Origin: Betaproteobacteria bacterium
GTDB lineage: Bacteria; Pseudomonadota; Gammaproteobacteria; Burkholderiales; Rhodocyclaceae
Length of the DNA: 53,551 nt
Direction: 5' to 3'
NCBI GenBank assembly: GCA_016194935.1
Contig: JACQAO010000042.1
Location: forward strand, 1-53,551
Program-made: the position numbers and the translations under genes
Part shown: piece after piece, positions 12,734 through 21,750 of the stretch
Layout of the letters: each line of letters begins with the position of its first letter
How positions within the stretch are numbered: position 1 is the stretch's first letter
The notes under the pieces: model-generated
The model's input: only the letters and a program-made list of their open reading frames with translations
Told to the model about the DNA's origin: nothing
Databases searched by the model: none

Positions 12734-12924
12734 TGTTCGCGCGCAACAGGCGGAAATCACGGAAATTTCGGTACGCATTGCGCGAACCGGCGCTCGAACT
12801 TGTTTCCATGCATTCATTGGTTGCCCAATCGACTCGCGCCGCCTGAAAATTCATAGTCTTAGCGGATGCGCGAACACCCCCGTAAATCGGCCATCGCTAG
12901 GGGTTCGCGCAATACGCCATACAC
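12734..12924 (-). promoter_or_regulatory. CRISPR leader between cas2 and the first repeat
   Basis: The 191 bases between the cas2 stop and the leader-proximal repeat are non-coding. They hold four copies of a GTTCGCGCA element in alternating orientation: 12735-12746 (plus), 12779-12787 (minus), 12867-12875 (minus) and 12903-12911 (plus). The copies at 12774-12788 and 12902-12916 form a 15-base inverted repeat with one mismatch. The copies at 12868-12910 could pair as an 11-bp stem with one bulged base. Leaders normally carry the array promoter and adaptation signals; which role these elements play is not visible. Confidence 0.7.
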
Positions 12925-13215
12925 CTACACCACCAGCGGCCCGTCGAAGTCTGTGGCCCGAAAAGCGCCGTGTTCGCGGACTTCGCAGCCACGCGACTCG
13001 GCCAGCCGGTAGAGACGGAGATTGTCCTCCTCCGGCTTGATCTCCGCCAGTAGCCGCCGTTCCAGTTCCTCCATTTTCATCAAATCGATCTGGCATTCGA
13101 AAACAGATTTTTGCACCCGCTGCCCGGTACCCTCGCAGACCCGCGCCACGCGGCGCAAGCGACGACGCCCTTCGCGGGTTTCGGTATTCACGTCGTAGCA
13201 GACAATCACCAGCAT
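12925..13215 (-). CDS. cas2: CRISPR-associated endonuclease Cas2
   Basis: This 96-residue protein begins [20 protein letters not shown]; the Asp in CYDV at the end of the first beta strand is the conserved Cas2 acidic residue. The core [23 protein letters not shown] matches the ferredoxin-like Cas2 fold. With Cas1 it forms the complex that inserts new spacers at the leader end of the array. It is the last cas gene, starting four bases after the cas1 stop, and only the leader separates it from the array. Length and sequence are of the short form usual in type I-C loci. Confidence 0.96.
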   Translation of the reverse strand: MLVIVCYDVNTETREGRRRLRRVARVCEGTGQRVQKSVFECQIDLMKMEELERRLLAEIKPEEDNLRLYRLAESRGCEVREHGAFRATDFDGPLVV

Positions 13216-13219
13216 GGCG

Positions 13220-14251
13220 TCACCTCATCAGGAAGGGCAGATAACTTTCCATGTCGCCGCGCAGGGTGCGGGCAAGAAAACGCGCCTGCAACTGGGGCAG
13301 CAGGCCCATCGCAACCGGTTGCTCAAGCAACGGATGGGACAGCGCTTCCTGCTTGCGCTCCTGCCAGGCCACCACCACCGCCTTGCGGCCCTGCTCGGCG
13401 AGCGTCACGCCGCCGCCCTCATGCAGCGTGAAGTCGCCGGCCTGCACCTGGCCGCGATTCACCAGCGTCAGTGCAAGACGATCCGCCTGGTGGCGAAACT
13501 CCTCCATCAGGTCGAGCGCCAGCGCCGCCCGTCCCGGTCGCACGGCATGCAGGAAACCCAATTGCGAATCAAGCCCGACCGATTCCAGCGCGGAACGGCA
13601 GTCGTTCATCAACATGGCATAGAGAAAAGAGAGCAGCGCATTCATGCGGTCGCGCGGTGGCCGACGGGTGCGTCCGTCCAGAGAAAAACTCTCCCGCGCA
13701 TCGGCACGCACGATGAAGTTGAGACAAGCGAAATACTGCCGCGCCGCCTCGCCCTCGATGCCGCGCACTACATCCAGATCCGCCGCGCCGGGCAAGGCGC
13801 GCAGGGCCGCCGCGAGGTCATCGGCGCCGCGCGACAGAACACCGGCATCCGTCTCGTCCTTCGCCTCCCTGGCGCCGCGCAGCAACACCTGCCGGCTGTT
13901 GCGCAGCTTGCCGGCGATGCAGGCGCGTGCCACTTCCAGCGCGAAGGCCGCATCGCCCGCTTTGTCGTGCTGAGCGCAGCGCAGCAGGATGTTGCCCGAC
14001 ACTGAGCCTTCCAAGCGCGCCTTGAAGCGGCCATTGCCGTCGAGCAGTACCAGGCTCTGGCCGTTGTCCGCCAAGCGGTGCATCAGGGCCGGCGAGACCA
14101 GCACGTTGCCGAAAACCACGATGCCACCCAGGTGATGCAGTGGCACCCGCAGCTTGGTCTCCCGCTCCACTTCGATCCGCACCGTGTCGTTATCCAGATG
14201 CAGATACGACAGTGGCGTGGTGACATAGAGCGTGTTGAGGAGAGTTTGCAT
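13220..14251 (-). CDS. cas1: CRISPR-associated integrase Cas1
   Basis: The 343-residue protein begins [20 protein letters not shown]. The catalytic triad is visible: Glu in [11 protein letters not shown], His in [11 protein letters not shown] and the acidic pair in [10 protein letters not shown]. It is the metal-dependent integrase that joins prespacers to the repeat. ATG at 14251 was chosen because it lies two bases after the cas4 stop and matches the usual Cas1 N-terminus; an in-frame start at 14356 would overlap cas4 by 100 bases. The position between cas4 and cas2 gives the standard adaptation module cas4-cas1-cas2 of type I-C and I-B loci. Confidence 0.97.
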   Translation of the reverse strand: MQTLLNTLYVTTPLSYLHLDNDTVRIEVERETKLRVPLHHLGGIVVFGNVLVSPALMHRLADNGQSLVLLDGNGRFKARLEGSVSGNILLRCAQHDKAGDAAFALEVARACIAGKLRNSRQVLLRGAREAKDETDAGVLSRGADDLAAALRALPGAADLDVVRGIEGEAARQYFACLNFIVRADARESFSLDGRTRRPPRDRMNALLSFLYAMLMNDCRSALESVGLDSQLGFLHAVRPGRAALALDLMEEFRHQADRLALTLVNRGQVQAGDFTLHEGGGVTLAEQGRKAVVVAWQERKQEALSHPLLEQPVAMGLLPQLQARFLARTLRGDMESYLPFLMR

Positions 14252-14253
14252 GG

Positions 14254-14880
14254 TCAGTCGTCCGGTTCGAACAAATGCGCCGTCAGCGCGCGCTGCTTGC
14301 CCTGCCCGGCGAGCGGCGCAGGCTGGCAAAGATCGATCAGCGAACAGCCGCGGCAACGCTGGTCATTGACCGGTGGCGGCAAAGTCGGTGCCGAGAGGGC
14401 GGTGCGCACTTCCACCACGCAAGTCTCAACCGCCTGCCGCAATTCTGCCGTGATCGCCACCTCGCGTCGTCGATGCGAAGTGGCGTGGTAGATGGCACCG
14501 AGAGGCACGGCCTTGCCGGTCATCTCTTCGAGACACAGCGCCTGGGCGGCAAGCTGGATGTCATCGTGGCGCTTCTCGCGCTTCTTGCCGTGCTTGTACT
14601 CCACCGGATAAGGCGTGCCGTCGGCCAGGAACTCCACCACGTCCGACTTGCCCACCAAGCCCAGCCGGTCGCACCACAGGGGTACGGCCCGCGCCACGCG
14701 CAGGCCAGGCCGGGTTTCCACGCCCGGCTCGTCGGTGCGCGCATGGATAGCTTGACCGCGCAGGGTGTGGATGTTTTCCTCGAAAGCCTGCTCGGCGTGG
14801 ATCAGGCAGCACTGGCGCGGGCAATAGTTCCAGTGTTCGAGGGCGGAGAGGGGGATGGGGTCGCGTTCATCCACAGTCAT
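14254..14880 (-). CDS. cas4: CRISPR-associated exonuclease Cas4
   Basis: The 208-residue RecB-type nuclease has the Cas4 iron-sulfur pattern: one Cys in NYCPRQC near the N-terminus and a C-terminal cluster RCRGCSLIDLC. The nuclease core has Asp in VGKSDVVEF and the Glu-Lys pair in PVEYKHGKK, and QLAAQALCLEE is a RecB motif III-like segment. Cas4 trims prespacers and selects PAM-containing ends before Cas1-Cas2 integration. It starts 11 bases after the DUF1016 nuclease gene and ends two bases before cas1, so it is in the same transcript. A free-standing Cas4 of this size is usual for type I-C. Confidence 0.95.
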   Translation of the reverse strand: MTVDERDPIPLSALEHWNYCPRQCCLIHAEQAFEENIHTLRGQAIHARTDEPGVETRPGLRVARAVPLWCDRLGLVGKSDVVEFLADGTPYPVEYKHGKKREKRHDDIQLAAQALCLEEMTGKAVPLGAIYHATSHRRREVAITAELRQAVETCVVEVRTALSAPTLPPPVNDQRCRGCSLIDLCQPAPLAGQGKQRALTAHLFEPDD

Positions 14881-14891
14881 GTCCCCAATCC

Positions 14892-15932
14892 TTAGCCGCC
14901 GAATTCACGCTCGATCTGCTCGATGCTTGGGAGGCTGGTCTGCAATTCGGCGGGCAATGCCGCCACGAGCTGATATTCGGCAACGCCTATCGGTTTGTTC
15001 GAGCCGCGTAGCGCATATTCCGCGACCACCCGGTTCCGGCTCTTGCACAGCAGCAGGCCAATGGTTGGATGGTCCTGCTCCGATTTCACCTGGGCATCCA
15101 CAGCACTCAAATAGAAGCTCAGTTGTCCGGCATGCTCTGGCTTGAAGGGGCCCGCCTTGAGTTCCACCACCACATAACAGTGCAGCTTGAGGTGGTAGAA
15201 CAACAGGTCGATGAAGAAATCATCGCCACCTACCTCGATATGCACTTGCCGACCGACGTAAGCAAAGCCGGCGCCCAACTCCAGCAGAAAGCGGGTGATG
15301 TGCTCGACGATGGCGGATTCGATCTCGCGCTCTTCTGCCTCCTTGCCCATCCCCAGAAAATCGAACAGGTAGGGGTCTTTCAGCGTGTTGCGGGCAAGGT
15401 CGGACTGCGGCGCGGGCAGTTGTGCCGCGAAGTTGGTAACGGCTTGCCCTTCCCGCTCCAGCAACTGTGTTTCGATGTGAATACTCAGCACGTTGCGCGA
15501 CCAGCCATGCCGGATGGCGCGCTGTGCATAGGCCAGACGCGCTTGCGGATCTTTCAGCTTGGTGAGCAGTACCAGGTTATGGCCCCAAGGCAATTGTCCA
15601 ACAGCCTGTTGGACAATTTCGGCAGCGGGCCATGCTTCTGCAAAGGCACGCATGTACATGAGGTTGGCGCGGGAAAAGCCCTTCATGTCCGGGAAGGCCG
15701 TCCGCAGGTCATGCGCCAGCCGCTCGATCACTTTGGCTCCCCAGCCCTGTTGGGCCTGTCGTTCCAAAATATCGCGCCCGATCTGCCAATAAAGCAGCAC
15801 CAACTCGCGGTTCACCGCCAGCGCCGCACGTTGCTGGGTAGTGTGGATACGAGTCTTCAGCTCGGCCAGCCAGTCGGCGTAGCCGCTGGGAGGCTCGATC
15901 AGTGCAGCAGGAATGTCCGGCTGTTCGCTCAT
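14892..15932 (-). CDS. DUF1016 (YhcG-like) PD-(D/E)XK nuclease embedded in the cas operon
   Basis: The 346-residue protein has an N-terminal DUF1016 domain (YADWLAELKTRIHTTQQRAA, then LVLLYWQIGRDILERQ). A C-terminal PD-(D/E)XK fold follows, with Asp in DDFFIDLLFYH and the Glu-x-Lys pair in CYVVVELKAG; the QLSFYLSAVD helix follows as expected. All catalytic residues appear intact. Family members are predicted DNases found in defence islands and on their own, but are not a standard cas gene. Its ATG overlaps the stop of the 82-aa gene upstream (ATGA), and cas4 follows after 11 bases, so it is translationally tied into the operon. A role in interference, adaptation or as an unrelated passenger cannot be separated from sequence alone. 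Confidence 0.88.
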   Translation of the reverse strand: MSEQPDIPAALIEPPSGYADWLAELKTRIHTTQQRAALAVNRELVLLYWQIGRDILERQAQQGWGAKVIERLAHDLRTAFPDMKGFSRANLMYMRAFAEAWPAAEIVQQAVGQLPWGHNLVLLTKLKDPQARLAYAQRAIRHGWSRNVLSIHIETQLLEREGQAVTNFAAQLPAPQSDLARNTLKDPYLFDFLGMGKEAEEREIESAIVEHITRFLLELGAGFAYVGRQVHIEVGGDDFFIDLLFYHLKLHCYVVVELKAGPFKPEHAGQLSFYLSAVDAQVKSEQDHPTIGLLLCKSRNRVVAEYALRGSNKPIGVAEYQLVAALPAELQTSLPSIEQIEREFGG

Positions 15933-16177
15933 GCTTTGTCGACCAGGCTGGTCACGCGCGGGAAGCCCTCCAGCGGCCCGGATGGCGGCGTGGCGATGGA
16001 GAAATCCCCGAAGCTACGGGCAGATGTATCAGGGTCACTCTGTTTCACCTGGACCAGATCGAAAAGACTGTGTGCCGGCGCGTCGCCCAACTCGCCTTCA
16101 TGCTTGAAAACGTAAAAGTCGCGCACAGACATCTTGCCACGGCCGGAAATACCGGTCACTACCGAACTCTCAAACAA
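15929..16177 (-). CDS. Small 82-residue protein of unknown function between cas3 and the DUF1016 nuclease
   Basis: I do not recognise the family. The likely start is TTG at 16177, five bases after a GGAGG ribosome-binding site lying in the cas3 tail, and overlapping the cas3 end by eight bases; an ATG at residue 16 is an alternative. The stop overlaps the ATG of the DUF1016 gene (ATGA). The protein reads MFESSVVTGISGRGKMSV at its start and contains RDFYVFKHEGELGDAP and SFGDFSIATPPSGPLEG. It has no membrane segment, Cys cluster or nuclease motif, and has acidic and turn-rich character. Overlaps on both sides argue that it is a real gene co-translated with its neighbours. It may work with the nuclease. 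Confidence 0.65.
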   Translation of the reverse strand: MFESSVVTGISGRGKMSVRDFYVFKHEGELGDAPAHSLFDLVQVKQSDPDTSARSFGDFSIATPPSGPLEGFPRVTSLVDKA

Positions 16178-18488
16178 AGTAACCTCCAACAATCCTCGAC
16201 TCCTGCTGCTCGAACCAGCCTGCCATATAACCAAAACACTCTGGATCGTATTCCCACCCTTTGGGGAGAACAAATAACTCCTCCGATGCCTCTACTACGC
16301 GCTCTAGGCCAAGATTCCTGATCTTGTACGGATACATCTGAACACTTCGTTGAATCAACTCATTACGGGGCAATTTGCGGCCTTCGCGGATCGGCGCCAT
16401 TAGTCCCCGATCAATCAAAACCATCCGAGTATCAGAGTTGATCACGCGGCACAGCTGGGCAACTTCGGGATAGTCCATCTCCCACTCGCGCATCACTCGA
16501 AGCAATGCTTCAGCTTGATGCCCCGGCTTGAACTCCATCCTCAATGCCTCCAAGCAAACATGCTGTAGATCGGGTGACTGCTCTGGAGATATGAACTTGC
16601 GTTCAAATAGCTCACCAAGCGCACGCCGAGATCCTTTCAATGACGGGTTGTTCGGAAATGTTTCCGTATCGCAAAAATCGAAATCCCACACAAAGCAACT
16701 ATCGCCTTTGTCAGCGCCACGGTTTACGCGGCCACCAATCTGAATAAGGCTGGACGTGGAACTCCTTTGCCGAAAGCCCGTAGCAAACGAGAAGTCAAGT
16801 CCCGCTTCCACCATACTCGTAGCGACGAGCGTCCATTCCCTTTGGTTGCACAGCAACTCTTTGACACGCTCGATGATTGATCCTCGATGAATCGGTGCCA
16901 AAGCTGTCGACAAATGGAGAATGGCTTGCTTATCGCGCAGTTGCATCTTCTTGGCGAGCACGGCCGCCGACTGCACGGTATTGACGATCACCAAACGCGG
17001 ACCTGGACTGGATTCAATCCACTCCATCAATTCTTCTTCTCCGAGTGGGATATCCTTCGAGGCGAATCGGACGCGGGCGTGTTCCGTATCCCTCATCTTG
17101 GCGCGCAGGTCTTCGGCTAAAGGCCGTACATCAGCCACCGGTGTAGTCGGTGTCGTAGCGGCATCGCGTCTTTCCGTGATAACGCGAAACTCATCCAGTT
17201 TCCAGAACTCGGGCAGTGATCCGGAGGCCAGAACCAAATGACCGTTCCATTGTGAGGCCCACTCGCCGAGCCAGTTCCAGCATACAGGCCAAAGTTCAGC
17301 GGGAAGCACGGCATGCGCCTCATCCAAAAATACCGCCGATCCCGGTAGCTCATGCAATTTTCGCAACAGTCCGGTGTGGTTAGCAGCAAGCGTTTCGAAG
17401 AACTGAACCGCCGTGGTCACGATAATTGGGGCACGCCAAAGCGTGGTCAGGTACCGCAAATCCAGATCCTTGAAAGCCGCCAGATGGTGGTGCTCCGCCA
17501 CAATCTCTTCCGGCACCTCGCCTTCGAGACAAAGAGCCTTCCGATAGACCTCAACCGACTGCCGGATGATGTTAGTGTAGGGCAGAACGACAAAGATATG
17601 CCGCAATTTTTTTGCGTCCGCAACCTTGAGAAGATGAGCCATGATCGCCGTCGTTTTGCCGGAGCCAACGACCGCATCGCAACTGCGCAGCGGATGCACA
17701 GTATCGGATTCGCGGCAAGCAAAATAAAGCTTCTCGCGTATCTCCTGACGAACGCGCGCCGCTTCTCCAACAACAGGATGAGTGGGCTTTAGTCCAGAGA
17801 CATATTGGTCGAGTGCGTTCAGTCGCTCCGTCCACCGTGTATCGATTTTGGGCTCAGACGCAGCCTGCCCATAGTGCCGGGCTGTATCGGAATGATCGGC
17901 GTCCACGAGACAGGAAAGCAGAACCCGACGGGTAAAGCCACTGCACTTGCTAAGGCCGTCTTCGGCGCCACCTCGCCACGATCCTACTGTCGATTCGTGG
18001 CGACGCAAGTATTCCTGTAGATGGGTATCGGTCGCAATAACTGTTTGCGGATGCTCGAAAATCCGAAACGCGGACAAGCTCAACTTCTTTGATACAGCCT
18101 GTCCGAGTCGCGGGGGAAGTTGTTCCTTGATGTATCTTGGCAATCCACGGTGATGCGCGGAAACTAGCCCAGCAGCCTCCAGCGCTCCATACTGCGCCAA
18201 CATAACCACCCCTGCATCCTCATGACGAACATGGTTCGGCGAGCATCGGTTGGTTCGCAAGGTCTCCTGGAATCCATCGTCCAACTTGCCGAAGTCGTGG
18301 TAACTCGATGCATCTCCGGCAATCGCCAGCAACTCTCTCCGAGATGGAGACTTCGCGTTTTTAGCTGTGTAATGCCGCGCCATCCGGCGTGCTCTTGCCA
18401 ACGCACCGCGCGTTACGTTGCCAATATGTTCCGCGTAGCTTTGCGATGGCCGCCCGCGGCGGGCGCTATGGGCAAGCCAATCAGCCAT
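16170..18488 (-). CDS. cas3: CRISPR-associated nuclease-helicase Cas3 (full length)
   Basis: The 772-residue protein starts at ATG 18488, overlapping the cas7 stop by eight bases. The HD nuclease domain at about 1-240 shows AEHIGN, YHDFGKLDDGFQ, SAHHRGLP and DADHSD. The superfamily 2 helicase has Walker A VVGSGKTTAI, FLDEAHAVLPAELW (DEAH box), SGSLPEF and motif VI QIGGRVNRG. Cas3 is recruited by target-bound Cascade and degrades DNA. In usual type I-C loci cas3 heads the operon; here it lies between cas7 and cas4, as in type I-B. A broken HD fragment sits at the head instead (22615-22893). The two HD domains are not close copies, so this gene is not a simple relocation. Confidence 0.93.
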   Translation of the reverse strand: MADWLAHSARRGRPSQSYAEHIGNVTRGALARARRMARHYTAKNAKSPSRRELLAIAGDASSYHDFGKLDDGFQETLRTNRCSPNHVRHEDAGVVMLAQYGALEAAGLVSAHHRGLPRYIKEQLPPRLGQAVSKKLSLSAFRIFEHPQTVIATDTHLQEYLRRHESTVGSWRGGAEDGLSKCSGFTRRVLLSCLVDADHSDTARHYGQAASEPKIDTRWTERLNALDQYVSGLKPTHPVVGEAARVRQEIREKLYFACRESDTVHPLRSCDAVVGSGKTTAIMAHLLKVADAKKLRHIFVVLPYTNIIRQSVEVYRKALCLEGEVPEEIVAEHHHLAAFKDLDLRYLTTLWRAPIIVTTAVQFFETLAANHTGLLRKLHELPGSAVFLDEAHAVLPAELWPVCWNWLGEWASQWNGHLVLASGSLPEFWKLDEFRVITERRDAATTPTTPVADVRPLAEDLRAKMRDTEHARVRFASKDIPLGEEELMEWIESSPGPRLVIVNTVQSAAVLAKKMQLRDKQAILHLSTALAPIHRGSIIERVKELLCNQREWTLVATSMVEAGLDFSFATGFRQRSSTSSLIQIGGRVNRGADKGDSCFVWDFDFCDTETFPNNPSLKGSRRALGELFERKFISPEQSPDLQHVCLEALRMEFKPGHQAEALLRVMREWEMDYPEVAQLCRVINSDTRMVLIDRGLMAPIREGRKLPRNELIQRSVQMYPYKIRNLGLERVVEASEELFVLPKGWEYDPECFGYMAGWFEQQESRIVGGYFV

Positions 18489-19395
18489 TACCGCGCGGGA
18501 AGACCTGATTGACGAAGGCAGGGTCGCAGAGGTCACCGAAATGCCTGAACTTGTTGGCAAACATCTCTCTAACTGCATTGGCGACAGCGGCACCCTCATA
18601 TCCATAGCCGCCCCATGAGGTCGAAGGCTCATTTGGCTCGGCCTTGCTCGGGGTCAGCGCATCGAGAACAGCAAAGTCGGAGCACGAGCCAAGGACGCTC
18701 TCATGCTCGAAATACCAAGCGTGCCGCACCTCGACAAGCGTTCGGATACGTGAGGGATTGTGCGAATAGGCATATGGAACCAGCTTGCACATCAACTCGA
18801 TATCCTCACGTGTGCAGCCGCTTTTGGTAGCCGCCGTCGGATTGATGAGGAATGGCATCGCATAGACGCCATGCTCTACAACCCGAAAACCGAGGGGTGC
18901 CATGCCACGATCAGTCTTTTTATCAGCATCAACATTTGCCTTGACAGTATTCGTGTCTCGTTGGATACGAACCTTCGCGGCAGATACCGCAATTGAGAAT
19001 TGAGCGACACCCGTCCGAATGAAGTTATCCCCTTCTTCAAGGCTGGTACTGCCGAATAGACGTACGTCCCAATGACTCTCGGAAAGGCTTTTTTTCTGGC
19101 CGGCTACCTTGGCGGCCTTTTCCTTGTCGCGAGTATCTTGATCAACGTGTATTCCGAATCGGCCATCTTCGAGCCCTAGTTGTTTCTTCATTTCTTTCCA
19201 CACAGGGCCTTCTTTTAGGAGGACAAGTTCCCGCAACTTCCGCTTGAATGACACATCACTGATGATGCCTCGCCCGTCATGTCCTCGCGTACGCGGATCA
19301 CTTTCGCGGTCAGGATCGCCATTCGGATTCGAGTTGCGGACTTCGATTACCAACAGTCCGGTTACACGGGGTATATCTTGGTTGTTATCGCTCAT
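18481..19395 (-). CDS. cas7: Cascade backbone protein Cas7 (Csd2/Csh2 family)
   Basis: The 304-residue protein begins with the Csd2-type signature GLLVIEVRNSNPNGDPDRE, followed by IISDVSFKRKLREL. The central segment FIRTGVAQFSIAVSAAKVRI and the EHGVYAMPF strand are typical of the RAMP fold that forms the crRNA-binding filament. A GGAG ribosome-binding site lies about ten bases before ATG 19395. The gene is 72 bases after cas8 and overlaps cas3 downstream. Type I-C Cas7 is usually near 285 residues, so this is slightly long. The NPNGDPD motif favours I-C/I-B over type I-G (Csb1), I-E or I-F. Confidence 0.93.
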   Translation of the reverse strand: MSDNNQDIPRVTGLLVIEVRNSNPNGDPDRESDPRTRGHDGRGIISDVSFKRKLRELVLLKEGPVWKEMKKQLGLEDGRFGIHVDQDTRDKEKAAKVAGQKKSLSESHWDVRLFGSTSLEEGDNFIRTGVAQFSIAVSAAKVRIQRDTNTVKANVDADKKTDRGMAPLGFRVVEHGVYAMPFLINPTAATKSGCTREDIELMCKLVPYAYSHNPSRIRTLVEVRHAWYFEHESVLGSCSDFAVLDALTPSKAEPNEPSTSWGGYGYEGAAVANAVREMFANKFRHFGDLCDPAFVNQVFPRGNG

Positions 19396-19467
19396 GGTCG
19401 TATTCTCCGTCAGATGATTGTCGTTAAGGTGTTTCGGACGCTATCGTCGCGCCCATCGTTGTCGGCC

Positions 19468-21750
19468 TCAGTCTCTTTCAAGTACAGGGGCCAGATAGCC
19501 AAGAAACAGGTGCGCCTTGCGAACGGGAGTCAGCTCGCTTTCAAGGCCATCAGCAGCATGTAGCTGTTCAGCTAATGGACCAGCCAACAGCAGCACTTCG
19601 CGGGCCGAGCTCACTGCTTTCTTTTTTTGCTCATTGGCGCCAACACTAATCTCCGCAGTCTTTGCCCAGCCGAGATATATTCGACTTCGGTCGAGCAATT
19701 CCTCAATAGCTCGCGCGGGTGACTCCGCAGCCCGACCCAGCAGGCCGTTTCCGATCAAGGCATTTGGAATGTCGCCTTCGCGAACGGCGACGCAATAGCA
19801 CTTGTGCAGTTCGTCCATCATTGCCAGCAATTTGCCGACATAGAACGCGGATTGATTCATGTAGTCATTGGTGGTCGAGTTCATGGCGTGTAGCAAGCTC
19901 CCTATAAGGCTGATTGTCCTGGCGAAGTGGTAACGGGGATCGGGTTTCTTTTCATCCATCTTTCCGGCTGCTGTCTTGGGCACAAATTCATGCCACTTGG
20001 TTGGCCAGTGTTCCGGATCATTGTCGGCATACTTATGGAGCAGATGTCCGGCAGCAGTCAGCAAGGTGGCGCTGCGGGCAAGAGTAAGTTCGAGCAAGCG
20101 CTCTGCGTGGCCCTCCCAAACGCCTTCCTTGCGAAGGAACAGATCGAACACCATCCCTATTGACGGCGCCTCTACACGGCTACTTTCGGTTCCATCGCGC
20201 ATCCATTGATGCATCAATAGGCGGCTGATTTCCTCGGGAAACAGCAGACGCGGAACAAACCAGCGGATTTCACCTGCACCACGTTTCGATGGCAGCGGCA
20301 CTTTGAGCATGGGAGGCAGGTTGCGTCCCGATGCTTTCCAGGCGCCAAGCGCTTCTTCAAAATGCTCGACGGTTGGACAATCTGAAAAAACAAGCTGTAT
20401 CTGGCCTTCAGACACCTTGCGCACCAACAGAACCTGAAGATACGACGGTACTTGTTGGGGGATTGCTATCGCGGCCTTTAGCTGAGTACACAGGTGTTCC
20501 GCAAGCGTTTCGAACCGCTGCTTCTTTTCATCCTCTTCATCCCGATCACGGTCAATCCTGGGCGTAAAAACATCTATCGTGGACAGTTCCCCAACGGGAA
20601 ACGAAGGATAGACCAGCAACAGATCTTGTTCCTCACGTTTGCGCTCCCTGTTGTATTTCCCGTTATAGAGCTTGGTCCATGTCTTCCCTTCCCTACCCGC
20701 GTCTGTCATTTGCTCCAAGCCGCTGGGCAACCAGCGAGCCAGTTGTTCAGAGACTTGGAACCCCGCCAAACCGGCACGTCCGTACCGGGCATTGCAGGGC
20801 GCAGCCTCGTTCTTCGAATAGACGCTACTTACAAACAGTTTTCCATCCCACAGAGGAAATTTCGTTTCCAGCAGCGACATCTTTTCGCCAGTAAGGGCAC
20901 AAATACCCTTGACATCAGATTTTGGCAATTGACGTTTGACGACCGGATGAGTCGTTCGCGTGTAGATCGTTGCAGCGGGGCTGATCGGGTCGTAGTAGTC
21001 AATGCACAGTTGCGCGGATTCGATCTTTTCTACGACACTCTTTTTCTTCACCCGCTTACCGACAACCAAATGAATCAGCGCTTCCAACTCATCCTTGTCG
21101 GAGAATCTCGACATTGAGTTTCTGACACTCGTAATGAGGCTCTGGGCAACACACTTCGCATTTTCAGTTCTCTGCTCAGCAGACTTTTTCTTGTCGGATT
21201 CTTGCCAAGCGGTGAAACCGGTGAACTTGCCAAACGCCTCAACACAGGCTTTTAATCGCTCGATCTCCGTTGCGTTCGCTATGTCGTCCCAAGCCAGGAT
21301 CGGTTTGGCTTTCTCCTTCCATGCGATCCAGTAATCCTGAGGATTCAGATCAAGGCGATTCACCTCCTTAGTACCCAACTCCAATCTGCCAAAAAACCCC
21401 CAGAGACACTCCCGAATCTGTTTGATAACTTCGTTATCGCTACTCTTATGTTTGACCTTCTCAAGCAACTCCCATTCGGCAGCGCTAGCCTCAAGCTTAA
21501 CGAGTGGCAACATAAGCCTCAGCGCCGGGAAGCGCTCCGTTTTTGCGCTGGTTCCCTTTTGCAAGGTCCAGAAGGCAGACTCATTGTCCTTGGGAAAGGG
21601 CTCGATGGAATGAATCGAACCATCGTGTTTAAGTCGCAGCCGCAACGTCTTATAAGCACCAAGTTTCGTGGAGAAACTCTCGTGTGCGCTGGTCTCATCG
21701 AAACCTTGTTCGCGCTGATTGCGAAGCAACTGCAAAGCTTCAATCAGCAT
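19468..21750 (-). CDS. Divergent, long Cas8c-like large subunit of Cascade
   Basis: The start is ATG 21750 (MLIEALQLLRNQREQGFDE), eight bases after a GGAG and overlapping the cas5 stop by 11 bases; the 760-residue length exceeds the roughly 600 usual for Cas8c. Similarity to Cas8c is limited. There is a CALTGE motif near the position of the Cas8c CxVTGE, and a helical C-terminus containing NQSAFYVGKLLAMMDELHK and GNGLLGRAAESPARAIE. Cas8 recognises the PAM and caps the Cascade foot. Position between cas5 and cas7 is the type I-C order. In I-C the 3' part of cas8c is also translated separately as Cas11; Met codons at 19959 and 19884 could give 163- or 138-residue products, but neither has a convincing ribosome-binding site. 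The assignment rests mainly on context. Confidence 0.8.
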   Translation of the reverse strand: MLIEALQLLRNQREQGFDETSAHESFSTKLGAYKTLRLRLKHDGSIHSIEPFPKDNESAFWTLQKGTSAKTERFPALRLMLPLVKLEASAAEWELLEKVKHKSSDNEVIKQIRECLWGFFGRLELGTKEVNRLDLNPQDYWIAWKEKAKPILAWDDIANATEIERLKACVEAFGKFTGFTAWQESDKKKSAEQRTENAKCVAQSLITSVRNSMSRFSDKDELEALIHLVVGKRVKKKSVVEKIESAQLCIDYYDPISPAATIYTRTTHPVVKRQLPKSDVKGICALTGEKMSLLETKFPLWDGKLFVSSVYSKNEAAPCNARYGRAGLAGFQVSEQLARWLPSGLEQMTDAGREGKTWTKLYNGKYNRERKREEQDLLLVYPSFPVGELSTIDVFTPRIDRDRDEEDEKKQRFETLAEHLCTQLKAAIAIPQQVPSYLQVLLVRKVSEGQIQLVFSDCPTVEHFEEALGAWKASGRNLPPMLKVPLPSKRGAGEIRWFVPRLLFPEEISRLLMHQWMRDGTESSRVEAPSIGMVFDLFLRKEGVWEGHAERLLELTLARSATLLTAAGHLLHKYADNDPEHWPTKWHEFVPKTAAGKMDEKKPDPRYHFARTISLIGSLLHAMNSTTNDYMNQSAFYVGKLLAMMDELHKCYCVAVREGDIPNALIGNGLLGRAAESPARAIEELLDRSRIYLGWAKTAEISVGANEQKKKAVSSAREVLLLAGPLAEQLHAADGLESELTPVRKAHLFLGYLAPVLERD

